DNA of 64,000 nt, from NCBI RefSeq assembly GCF_040222955.1, contig NZ_JAVKCA010000007.1, positions 310,001-374,000 of the forward strand, in the 5' to 3' direction. Below the pieces are notes generated by a model that worked only from the letters and a program-made list of their open reading frames with translations, did not search any database and was not told the DNA's origin. The DNA comes from Marinoscillum sp040222955 (GTDB lineage: Bacteria; Bacteroidota; Bacteroidia; Cytophagales; Cyclobacteriaceae). Each line of letters opens with the position of its first letter. Position 1 is the stretch's first letter. The position numbers were made by a program, and so were the translations under genes. Below, piece after piece: positions 1-6,993 of this stretch.

Positions 1-1599
1 GTAAGTGACCTCAATGGAGCACATGGCATGCAGGTATTAGATCTGACCAAACTCAGAGGGCTGGATGGCAGCACCGCCGTAAAATTTAAAGCAGATGCTC
101 AGTATGAAGAATTCGGTTCGGCACACAACATAGTGATCAATGAAGCAACCGGGTTTGCCTATGTGGTTGGGATATCAGATGGTGGCACCAAATGCAGTGG
201 CGGTCTGCACGTGATCGACATCAATGACCCGAAGAATCCTAAATTCGAGGCTTGCTTCAGCACCGACGGATATACCCATGATGCCCAATGCGTCATCTAT
301 CAGGGAGCGGATGCAGACTATCAGGGCCAGGAAATATGCTTCAATTCCAATGAAGACACGTTTACCATCGTGAATGTGGATGACAAGGACAACATGTCCA
401 TGATTAGCCGCACCGGATATGATCGGGTTTCATACACCCATCAGGGCTGGCTCTCAGAGGATCATCGTTTTTTCCTGTCCAATGACGAGTTGGACGAAAA
501 CGCCCATGGATTTAATCCGCGCACACTCATATGGGACATAGAAGACCTGGACGCACCTGTACTCCTTGGCGAATATTACAACAATGCAGCGGCCATTGAC
601 CACAACCTCTATACCCACAACGGACTCGCCTATGAATCGAACTATTTTAGCGGCCTGAGGGTGCTGGATATGGCTCAGGTGGCTGACGGAAAACTGCGGG
701 AGCGGGCATATTTCGATACCTATCCGGCAGCTGATGTGATTGAGTTCGGAGGTACCTGGAGTAACTACCCGTATTTTGAAAGCGGAACGATCATCGTATC
801 AGACATGAACAACGGATTGTTTGTCCTACGGCTCGATTTGGACGATGACATCATAGCCACTCACCCTGGCGACAAAGAGGGTTGTGAGAATGAAGAAATC
901 TCATTCGTGGTGGAAGCAACCGGAAGTGGCCATACCTATCAGTGGCAGTGGTTCAACGGCACAACATATGTGAATCTGGGTGACGACAATCAAATCAGTG
1001 GGGCTCAAACCAATGAGCTCAAAATCATGGCTCAAAACAACTACGAAGGAGATATTCTGAGGTGTAAAATCACAGATCCAAATGGTGCACTTCACTATTC
1101 TTTTCCCACCTCATATGCCATCAAAGGCGAGCCGCTGGTAGTTGCTTTCAACTTTACGGAGACCACACCCGGCACGGTGCAATTCACTAACGAGAGCAGC
1201 GGAGCACAATCTTACGCCTGGGACTTTGGAGATGGCAGTACCTCCGATGAGGAAAATCCCACCCACACTTTTGAATATGGCGTGTTTAATGTGACCCTCA
1301 CCGCGACCAATGAGTGTGAAACAGCGGAGCTTACGAAGGAAACATTTGTAGTCACTGGTCTCGATGATGAATCAAAGTATTTCAATATTTTTCCAAACCC
1401 TTCATCAGACCTGGTCAATGTCTTCAGTCAGGAAAGCGGGATGCTGGAAATCCGGGACAGCTCTGGCAAGCTTTCACATCAGCAAGCCATTACACGGGGA
1501 GCCCATGTCATCGGACTCAATCACCTGCGCCATGGGCTTTACTTCATTTCGATCCAGACACCTGAAGCCTTCGTGGTGAAGAAACTCATCATTCAGTAA
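1..1599 (+). CDS. T9SS-exported choice-of-anchor B family protein, 5' partial
   Basis: The reading frame is open to the first base of the window, and residues before the first ATG (base 28) already fit the family, so the gene starts upstream. The first ~270 residues resemble choice-of-anchor B/LVIVD beta-propeller proteins: HGMQVLDL at the start, then repeated 'loop, DI..P..P..LG' strands and several His-rich turns (YTHDAQ, YTHQGW, DHNLYTHN). An Ig-like stretch with paired Cys follows, then a PKD domain with the YAWDFGDGSTS signature near residue 400. The last ~80 residues form a T9SS type A sorting domain (FNIFPNPSSD ... GLYFISIQT ... KLIIQ), so the product is expected on the cell surface or secreted through the outer membrane. 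Function of the propeller is unknown. Its stop overlaps the convergent protease gene by 11 bases. Confidence 0.85.
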   Translation, partial: VSDLNGAHGMQVLDLTKLRGLDGSTAVKFKADAQYEEFGSAHNIVINEATGFAYVVGISDGGTKCSGGLHVIDINDPKNPKFEACFSTDGYTHDAQCVIYQGADADYQGQEICFNSNEDTFTIVNVDDKDNMSMISRTGYDRVSYTHQGWLSEDHRFFLSNDELDENAHGFNPRTLIWDIEDLDAPVLLGEYYNNAAAIDHNLYTHNGLAYESNYFSGLRVLDMAQVADGKLRERAYFDTYPAADVIEFGGTWSNYPYFESGTIIVSDMNNGLFVLRLDLDDDIIATHPGDKEGCENEEISFVVEATGSGHTYQWQWFNGTTYVNLGDDNQISGAQTNELKIMAQNNYEGDILRCKITDPNGALHYSFPTSYAIKGEPLVVAFNFTETTPGTVQFTNESSGAQSYAWDFGDGSTSDEENPTHTFEYGVFNVTLTATNECETAELTKETFVVTGLDDESKYFNIFPNPSSDLVNVFSQESGMLEIRDSSGKLSHQQAITRGAHVIGLNHLRHGLYFISIQTPEAFVVKKLIIQ

Positions 1600-2761
1600 G
1601 CAACTCTGGTATCTCCAATATAAAGGGCTGGGGGCTAAAGCATAAAATGAATATGATCAATGCTACCCAGCCCAATAACTTCCTTTCTGCAGAGAGTGGG
1701 GTATTGTCGAGTACGGGAGGATGAACGACCCCCATAAACCTGCCCAATAGTAAACCAAACAAAAGCCAGCCGCTGTATCCTTCCCACTGAAAGAGGTAAT
1801 GCACGATAAACTGAGTGGTAAACATAATGGCAGCGAACATCCATCGATCCTGTCTGCTCTTGAACATACTGGCCGCACAGATAAACAGAAAGTATAAATA
1901 GGCCACCATCAATATCAGAAAATGCAGGGAACTCTCCAGCCCCACATCTGCCAGGTCCTTCATGGTAATGAGCCCAAGGCCTGCGTAAAACAGGAAGAGC
2001 GCAAACAGTGCCTTTGATACCTTTTCATGCCGCCTGGCCCCTATCAGTCCAAACAGGATATGACCACCATCCAGCTGTCCGATGGGTAACAGGTTGAGTG
2101 CGGTAAAGAACAATGCGAGATATCCCGCCAGTAAAAAGGGATAGTGAATGATTTCATTCTCGTGGGGCATTCGCTCTGGATCCGCTACATATTCCTCAAA
2201 AAACCAGAAAATGGCATTCGAGCCAAAGCGAAATGTGGCGGTGCTGTCATTGTCATAAACATGATCGGCATAGTCCAGTCCGTACTGTTCATACTCAGGA
2301 TGCACCTGATAGATGTACTCTGGTTCCGGAAGATTGGCAAAACCATACCAAATCACTCCAATAGCAATCACAAAACCAGCCAGCGGACCGGAGATTCCCA
2401 CATCAAAATAGTGTTTCAGGCTGTAGATATGATCCTTGATGCGAATGAAGGCCCCCATGGTACCAAAGGACGGGGACAGGATGAACCCCAGCCACATGGG
2501 GATGTAGTATGGAAGAGTGACGCGGATATTGTGATGCCTGGCCGTGAAGTAATGACCAAACTCGTGAAAAGTCAGAATGAGAAGAAAAGGGATAGAAAAC
2601 TGAAAGCCACCCATGAATTCGTCCCAGGTCATCAATAAATCATCATCCACCCACAACACATATTTGGAGTACATCCATTCTGCACCAGCCAGTGTGGTAG
2701 TGATGATCGTCAGTAAAAAAAGCGCTATTTGAATGAGGAGCTGCTTGTGTTTTTTAATCAT
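1589..2761 (-). CDS. Site-2 protease family (M50) membrane metallopeptidase
   Basis: A 390-residue polytopic membrane protein. The zinc motif HEFGH lies at about residues 66-70 inside the second hydrophobic segment, and the third ligand motif LPIGQLDGGH lies near residue 240; together these define the M50 (S2P/EGY1-like) family, which cuts substrates within the membrane. At least seven hydrophobic segments are visible, the last ending near the C terminus. An upstream ATG would add 19 residues, but the ATG at 2761 gives a natural basic N terminus (MIKKHKQ) and an 8-base overlap with the stop of the upstream HAD gene, implying translational coupling. Substrate unknown; sigma/anti-sigma cleavage is one family role but nothing here shows it. 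Confidence 0.85.
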   Translation of the reverse strand: MIKKHKQLLIQIALFLLTIITTTLAGAEWMYSKYVLWVDDDLLMTWDEFMGGFQFSIPFLLILTFHEFGHYFTARHHNIRVTLPYYIPMWLGFILSPSFGTMGAFIRIKDHIYSLKHYFDVGISGPLAGFVIAIGVIWYGFANLPEPEYIYQVHPEYEQYGLDYADHVYDNDSTATFRFGSNAIFWFFEEYVADPERMPHENEIIHYPFLLAGYLALFFTALNLLPIGQLDGGHILFGLIGARRHEKVSKALFALFLFYAGLGLITMKDLADVGLESSLHFLILMVAYLYFLFICAASMFKSRQDRWMFAAIMFTTQFIVHYLFQWEGYSGWLLFGLLLGRFMGVVHPPVLDNTPLSAERKLLGWVALIIFILCFSPQPFILEIPELLTE

Positions 2762-3383
2762 GAATGAGAATTTCGAATATCTGATCTGGGAACTGTACCT
2801 GCTCGGCATTGATACCAACCTGTCTGGCAGCCTCTATGTTTTCTATTTTATCATCCAGGAAAAGCGATCGTTGCGGATCAAGGCCCTGTTCTCCTATGAT
2901 AAACTCATAGATGTCGGCATTGGGCTTCCGGTAGCCAATCAAATGAGAATAATAGGCTGTGTGAGCAAAGTCCTTCATGGGTTTGCCCACCAGATTCATC
3001 ACCATAGCGTCGAAGTAGCGCTCATGCATGGCATTGGTGTTGCTGAGGATGAGCACGCGGTGAGATTCCATGAGTTTTTGCATCAGCTCCAGGCGACCGG
3101 AGGATATCCCTTTGATCATCAGGTTCCAGGCATATTCAAAATCCGAAAGGGAGATCTCAGAGCGAAAGAGTTGATTGATCTCATGAACAAACTGCGCATC
3201 ATCGATCTGACCGGTTTCATAGCGGTACAAATACGGAGAACCGACGATCAGCTCCCTCAGGTCCCTGCCACGACCGTTGGTCAGTCTGGAAAACTCCGCA
3301 ATGACGGCCTGGGGATCCAGATCCACGATGACCTCTCCCAGGTCGAAAATAATTGTGTCAATTTCTGATAGTCTCTTTGGCAC
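2754..3383 (-). CDS. HAD-IA family phosphatase, YihX-like
   Basis: A 209-residue haloacid-dehalogenase-superfamily hydrolase. Motif I is FDLGEVIVDLD (nucleophile Asp14), the DLGxVIVD variant seen in YihX-type sugar-phosphate phosphatases; motif II is LILSNTN; the Lys of motif III is in GYRKPNADIY; motif IV is LFLDDKIENIEAA. The alpha-helical cap lies between residues 20 and 95, as in subclass IA. It is a soluble cytoplasmic enzyme that should dephosphorylate a small metabolite; the exact substrate cannot be told. It is the promoter-proximal gene of a two-gene unit with the M50 protease. Confidence 0.85.
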   Translation of the reverse strand: MPKRLSEIDTIIFDLGEVIVDLDPQAVIAEFSRLTNGRGRDLRELIVGSPYLYRYETGQIDDAQFVHEINQLFRSEISLSDFEYAWNLMIKGISSGRLELMQKLMESHRVLILSNTNAMHERYFDAMVMNLVGKPMKDFAHTAYYSHLIGYRKPNADIYEFIIGEQGLDPQRSLFLDDKIENIEAARQVGINAEQVQFPDQIFEILIHD

Positions 3384-3526
3384 TTCGTTGTTTAATTAGC
3401 GGCAAATATCTAATATTGCACCTCCAAAACAAAGGCAGTCGTAAGGCTGTTTTTTGTTACAGTGCATCAAGCCGAAAGCGAGAAAGTGCTGGTTCGAGCT
3501 GACATCTCGGATAGAAAAAAACTGTA

Positions 3527-3600
3527 GGGCCTATAGCTCAGTTGGTTAGAGCACCTGACTCATAATCAGGTGGTCCCTGGTTCGAGCCCAGGTGGGCCCA
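3527..3600 (+). tRNA. tRNA with CAU anticodon (elongator Met or lysidine-type Ile2)
   Basis: A full cloverleaf can be folded: acceptor GGGCCTA/TGGGCCC with one G-U pair, D arm with AGCTCAGTTGGTTAGAGC, anticodon stem CCTGA/TCAGG with loop CTCATAA, and T arm CCTGG-TTCGAGC-CCAGG. Anticodon is CAT. CCA is not encoded: A73 is followed by CAA. Initiator Met is unlikely because the anticodon stem lacks the three G-C pairs. Elongator Met and Ile(CAU) cannot be separated by eye; the choice depends on identity elements read by TilS. The 3' end is duplicated 331-360 bases downstream around a GIY-YIG gene. Confidence 0.95.
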
Positions 3601-3601
3601 C
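3572..3601 (+). repeat. Left copy of the tRNA 3'-end direct repeat (att-like)
   Basis: These 30 bases are the T arm, acceptor 3' strand and the next C of the tRNA. The same sequence recurs at 3932-3976, split by a palindrome. Paired tRNA-tail copies on both sides of a small gene are what insertion at a tRNA attachment site leaves behind. Confidence 0.75.
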
Positions 3602-3602
3602 A

Positions 3603-3638
3603 AAAACCAGCTTCCATATTCGGGAGCTGGTTTTTTTT
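3603..3638 (+). terminator. Intrinsic terminator directly after the tRNA
   Basis: The 10-base inverted repeat AAAACCAGCT / AGCTGGTTTT with a 12-base loop is followed by a continuous T run. It lies 2 bases after the tRNA 3' end and before the GIY-YIG start codon. Confidence 0.8.
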
Positions 3639-3641
3639 ATT

Positions 3642-3932
3642 ATGGCTAATTTCTACTGTTACATCATTTACAGCCGTTCTTTGAATCGATTTTACATCGG
3701 TGAAACCGAGGACATTGATTTGAGAATTGATCAACACAATAGTGGTTTCTATAAGCACGCTTTCACCACACAAACTCAAGATTGGGAGTTGTTCCACGCC
3801 ATAAAATGCACAGACAGAAAACAAGCACGGTTGATCGAACTTCATATCAAAAAGATGAAAAGCAGGAAGTACATCGAGAACCTGAAAAAGCACCCGGAAA
3901 TAAGTGAAAAGCTCAAAATCAAATACCAATAG
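3642..3932 (+). CDS. GIY-YIG nuclease domain protein, tRNA-embedded
   Basis: A 96-residue protein that is almost entirely one GIY-YIG domain: FYCYIIYS near residue 4 (the GIY strand), FYIGET near residue 18 (the YIG strand), an Arg in DIDLRIDQHNSG, and a Glu in LIELHIKKMKSRKYIENL. Such stand-alone domains cut one DNA strand or make double-strand breaks and are often carried by small mobile elements. An earlier in-frame ATG at 3570 lies inside the tRNA and would translate its T arm and terminator, so the ATG at 3642 was chosen. The stop codon overlaps the start of the second tRNA-tail copy, so the gene fills the whole interval between the copies. It may be the mobility function of this mini-element; that is inference. 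Confidence 0.85.
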   Translation: MANFYCYIIYSRSLNRFYIGETEDIDLRIDQHNSGFYKHAFTTQTQDWELFHAIKCTDRKQARLIELHIKKMKSRKYIENLKKHPEISEKLKIKYQ

Positions 3933-3976
3933 GTCCCTGTCCCGATAGCTATCGGGACGAGCCCAGGTGGGCCCAC
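3932..3976 (+). repeat. Right copy of the tRNA 3'-end repeat, interrupted by a palindrome
   Basis: GGTCCCTG is followed by an 18-20-base palindrome in place of GTT, then CGAGCCCAGGTGGGCCCAC. Outside the palindrome this matches the tRNA T arm and acceptor strand at 3572-3601 exactly. It is not part of a complete tRNA. Confidence 0.8.
3939..3958. repeat. Perfect 20-base palindrome inside the tRNA-tail copy
   Basis: GTCCCGATAGCTATCGGGAC is its own reverse complement. It sits in the T arm of the duplicated tRNA tail. It looks like a REP-type palindromic unit; I did not find another exact copy in the window. Confidence 0.8.
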
Positions 3977-3988
3977 ATTGATCATCAG

Positions 3989-4018
3989 GCAGTTACGTTT
4001 TTCGTAACTGCTTTTTTT
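3989..4018 (+). terminator. Intrinsic terminator after the GIY-YIG element
   Basis: The 9-base stem GCAGTTACG / CGTAACTGC with a TTTTT loop is followed by seven T. It lies 12 bases beyond the right tRNA-tail copy, the position where a tRNA terminator would be expected. Confidence 0.8.
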
Positions 4019-4193
4019 ATGCTTTTTTGGCTCACGGTATAGTCAGACGGTATAGTTGATCTGCTGAAACACTCCTCTCTCAAGCAATACCATACAGTAG
4101 ATCGTATTTTAACACGACGAACAAAAAGTGATATTTTTTTGTATTTATATAAAATATTTAAGCACTTTGCAATCACAAACTCCCTCAGCAGAT

Positions 4194-4352
4194 ATGGCAA
4201 TTGCTATTAAAAGCATACCAACTTTGGAAAATCAAGCGGCACAATCTTTTGTTAAAAAGGCTGAAAGTTCTGTGCAAAAGAGAGGTACCGTCGATTTCAG
4301 CAAGCAGATCAAGTCTGCCAGCAACATTCTCGCAAAGGCGCAATTAAAGTAA
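4194..4352 (+). CDS. Small protein upstream of GNAT toxin-like gene, probable antitoxin
   Basis: A 52-residue protein starting MAIAIKSIPTLENQAA and rich in Lys, Ala and Ser, with no membrane segment. It ends 7 bases before the start of the GNAT gene. The ATG at 4194 was chosen over an upstream in-frame one (4128) because the longer form adds an AT-rich, unrelated hydrophobic leader. Small basic proteins preceding GNAT toxins usually bind DNA and neutralise the toxin. I see no clear ribbon-helix-helix pattern, so the antitoxin role rests on gene order and size only. Confidence 0.6.
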   Translation: MAIAIKSIPTLENQAAQSFVKKAESSVQKRGTVDFSKQIKSASNILAKAQLK

Positions 4353-4359
4353 TACCACA

Positions 4360-4956
4360 GTGAGTTTCCTTGAGGATCACTGTACCCTGCGCTTACTCAA
4401 TCAAGAATTATTAGATACCTGCTCTCCATTCATCTGCGATGATGCTGATTTGAATGACTTCTTTATTAATGATTGCATTGCCTACAATAATGAGTTATTA
4501 GGCCGCACCTATTGCTTCACGTTGGATACAGACCCGTCTCAGATTGTTTGTGCTTTCACTGTTTCCAATGACAGCATAAAGGCCAGGTTGTTACCAAAAC
4601 CCTCAAAGAATCGATTAAACAGAAATGTAAACAACCAAAAAAGGGGTTTAAAAAGTTATCCTGCGGTTCTCATTGGACGTTTAGGTGTAGCTCAATCATT
4701 TGAAGGGAGAGGAATCGGCAAGGAGCTAATGGATTTCATCAAAGCCTGGTTTATTGATGGTGCCAATAAAACAGGATGCAGATTTGTGGTAGTCGATGCT
4801 TACAATCAACCGAAAGTACTGTCATACTATAAAAAGAACGGCTATCAATCGCTCTTCCACTCTGAAGAGGAAGAAAAAGAATATTCCGCCATTCAGAGTG
4901 ATGATCAGCTGGAAACCAGGCTACTCTTTTTCGATCTCATTCTGTTGATTAAGTAA
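4360..4956 (+). CDS. GNAT-family N-acetyltransferase, probable toxin
   Basis: A 198-residue protein with GTG start. The N-terminal part has the pattern DADLNDFF followed by LLGRTYCF and IVCAFTVSND, as seen in acetyltransferases paired with small antitoxins. The acetyl-CoA motif A is VLIGRLGVAQ ... FEGRGIGKELMDF near residues 105-125; a late Tyr lies in VLSYYKKNGY. GNAT toxins of this type acetylate the aminoacyl group of charged tRNA and stop translation; whether this one does so is inferred from its pairing with the 52-residue gene just upstream. At 198 residues it is somewhat longer than TacT/AtaT (about 160-175), because of an insert rich in Lys and Asn near residue 85. The location next to a tRNA with an inserted element fits an acquired pair. 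Confidence 0.75.
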   Translation: MSFLEDHCTLRLLNQELLDTCSPFICDDADLNDFFINDCIAYNNELLGRTYCFTLDTDPSQIVCAFTVSNDSIKARLLPKPSKNRLNRNVNNQKRGLKSYPAVLIGRLGVAQSFEGRGIGKELMDFIKAWFIDGANKTGCRFVVVDAYNQPKVLSYYKKNGYQSLFHSEEEEKEYSAIQSDDQLETRLLFFDLILLIK

Positions 4957-5098
4957 CCAGACATGACTCACTTCAGTTTTTGCGTAAAAAGCTGGCTTCT
5001 ACATCCATACACATATTGAAGATGACACCTAAGTATTTCGGAAAAGTATATCTTTAACACCAACACCGGGAAGAATCCCACTCCAACCCTTCATTCAC

Positions 5099-5560
5099 AT
5101 GCAATCAGAAGAAACTGACCAGAAAAAAGGATTTAAGTATCTACTAAGGGAATTGATCGTTCCAAAAATCGAACGAATTTCAATGATCATCCTCCTGTTG
5201 GCACTTGTTTTCAGATACCTCCAAATTGGTGAAACCGCCGCAATGATCGGTATAGGCCTCACCACCCTGGCGGTGACCTCCTACCTGTACGCATTCCTTT
5301 ACAAAACCGAAGGCCTGATGGAGACCCTGTCCATTAAACTGGGCCACATTGCCTGTGCGGTAGCGATCGTCGGCATCATGTTTCGACTCATGCAGCTGCC
5401 GGGTAGTGCGACCATGCTCCATATAGGCGCGGGTTCCCTCACACTAGGTGCCATTTTGGTGGGCTATCAATTGGCCACCAACCACACGAGTATGATGAAA
5501 CAAGCCACCACCAGGTATTTGATTGTGCTGGTGCTTACACTGATCATAATTTTCCTTTGA
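5099..5560 (+). CDS. Small polytopic membrane protein with GldL-like motif
   Basis: 153 residues with about five hydrophobic helices from residue 27 to the end and a basic, soluble N terminus of ~25 residues. Two internal segments share a pattern: FRYLQIGETAAMIGIG near residue 38 and FRLMQLPGSATMLHIG near residue 92. This aromatic-basic-x-x-x-hydrophobic-x-G-x-A-x-M/L-x-x-x-G pattern recalls the first helix hairpin of GldL and recurs in the two membrane proteins at 52-53 kb. A probable -7 element (TATCTTTA, one mismatch to TAnnTTTG) lies near 5049. Function unknown. Confidence 0.7.
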   Translation: MQSEETDQKKGFKYLLRELIVPKIERISMIILLLALVFRYLQIGETAAMIGIGLTTLAVTSYLYAFLYKTEGLMETLSIKLGHIACAVAIVGIMFRLMQLPGSATMLHIGAGSLTLGAILVGYQLATNHTSMMKQATTRYLIVLVLTLIIIFL

Positions 5561-5642
5561 GTCGTGCTCCACTTCGGAACAAAATCGTCACAGTAAAAGG
5601 ATATAAATTAAGCCTTGAGTAATTGTATCTGCAAACACTATT

Positions 5643-6884
5643 TTACTCCCACAACCCCACCAAAGTCACATCCTTACCGTCTGAGGTCAACGAATAAGTA
5701 GCCACCTCCCCCAGCCCCAGAAACTTAAATCGCAACCCCACCAACCGGCCCATGGTTTTCTGATACGCCGACTGATACACTACCTCTCCGCCTACGGAAA
5801 CAACCACATTCCTATCTTCTACTTCTATAGCCACCTCGGTAAAGTCCGACAGGTCTACACCAAACGCGGATAGGTCATTGGCCTTTCCACTCAGAAAAAC
5901 ATCATTGAGCATGAGGTTATTATCGGAGCTGCATCCCACCCTCGAAAAAGGAATGATCATGGCGCCTTTAGTGCCCAACACGTACACCCCAACCGATTGG
6001 CAAACCGCCCATTGATCATCATAAGTATTTCGCAGGGTGGCCTTCAGTGTGAAGTGATCCCCTGAGACTTCTCCCAGATCATCTACAAAGTGATATACTG
6101 TCATCAATGGATCTTTGGACCCTTTCACTTCAGTACCGATCTCCTCGGGATAAAAAAGCTCCTTCTGGTCGCTCATACCGAGCCTGAAGTATTTAGGAAC
6201 GGGAGTGTACTCCACCGTCCCAATCCACCCATTGCTTTTCAGAAACAAATCATGCGATGCGACCACTTCATCGTCGATCAGGAGTTTGGCCCGAAAGTAA
6301 CCCGGGAAGTAATAAATACCCGTCGCCTGCTGCTGGTCATCTGAGATGCTGATGGTCCTGGTAGGATCCCAATATTGCTGGATATGGATATGGTCAGATT
6401 GCACTCCCTGGAGATCCAAATCAAAGACCACCGAATTCGGGTAGGTCCTGGCCAAAGTCCTGCTGGAGAACGTAATTCCTTCCGGAAGCTCCTCCGCGCC
6501 GGGTCGTTTATTACCGATCAGTACCACAGTCAAAAGCGCCAATAAAAACCCGGCTGTCACGTACAGTGACTTTTTAGGGAAATGAGATTGCTTCTTTATT
6601 TTTCGGGAAGAATTCTGCTTGAAATCACGCCAGTTTTCATAACCACAAAACTGCGATAAGGTATCCAGTGTGCTAATGCTAGGCACACTATCATGATTGA
6701 CCACTCCCCAAAAGCGCTTGAGCGTAGTAGCACTGAGCATGACCTGACACGCTTCAAAAACCTTCTCGCTGAGTTCAGAGAATACACTGCTATGCCAGTC
6801 CAATCCCGGCCCCCAACCCAGCTTTTGCTCGATTTCTGCTTTTAGTCGGCTCACTTCGTCACTATGCAGTACGGTCTTTCTCAT
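5643..6884 (-). CDS. Membrane-anchored protein with N-terminal HTH-like region, unknown function
   Basis: A 413-residue protein. Residues 1-95 are soluble and contain the pattern SATTLKRFWGVV ... SISTLDTLSQFCGYENWRDF, which recurs at the N terminus of Bacteroidota membrane proteins and looks helix-turn-helix-like. A single hydrophobic helix follows (SLYVTAGFLLALLTVVLIG, about residues 106-124), after a Lys-rich stretch. The ~290-residue C-terminal part is beta-rich with no Cys-based motif and would be periplasmic if the N terminus is cytoplasmic. That topology suggests a one-component sensor linking a periplasmic domain to a cytoplasmic binding region, but no ligand can be named. It is divergent from the exported protein at 6994, with 109 bases between the two starts. 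Confidence 0.6.
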   Translation of the reverse strand: MRKTVLHSDEVSRLKAEIEQKLGWGPGLDWHSSVFSELSEKVFEACQVMLSATTLKRFWGVVNHDSVPSISTLDTLSQFCGYENWRDFKQNSSRKIKKQSHFPKKSLYVTAGFLLALLTVVLIGNKRPGAEELPEGITFSSRTLARTYPNSVVFDLDLQGVQSDHIHIQQYWDPTRTISISDDQQQATGIYYFPGYFRAKLLIDDEVVASHDLFLKSNGWIGTVEYTPVPKYFRLGMSDQKELFYPEEIGTEVKGSKDPLMTVYHFVDDLGEVSGDHFTLKATLRNTYDDQWAVCQSVGVYVLGTKGAMIIPFSRVGCSSDNNLMLNDVFLSGKANDLSAFGVDLSDFTEVAIEVEDRNVVVSVGGEVVYQSAYQKTMGRLVGLRFKFLGLGEVATYSLTSDGKDVTLVGLWE

Positions 6885-6993
6885 TAGGTTTAAAGTTGGG
6901 CATTATTCACTTCCTGAACAATCATGAATCATTATGAACGAACTTGCTCCCGAAGGGTTTGTCCGTCATCCATGCTCCATCGTATCTAGTGGC

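Noticed and set aside
2144..3368. Two plus-strand open frames over the M50 protease and HAD genes
   Set aside because: Both minus-strand genes have clear catalytic motifs; the plus-strand translations show no domain pattern.
3480..3526. Possible tRNA remnant (GGTTCGAGCT) just upstream of the CAU tRNA
   Set aside because: Only a T-loop-like string of ten bases is present; no acceptor, D or anticodon arms can be built.
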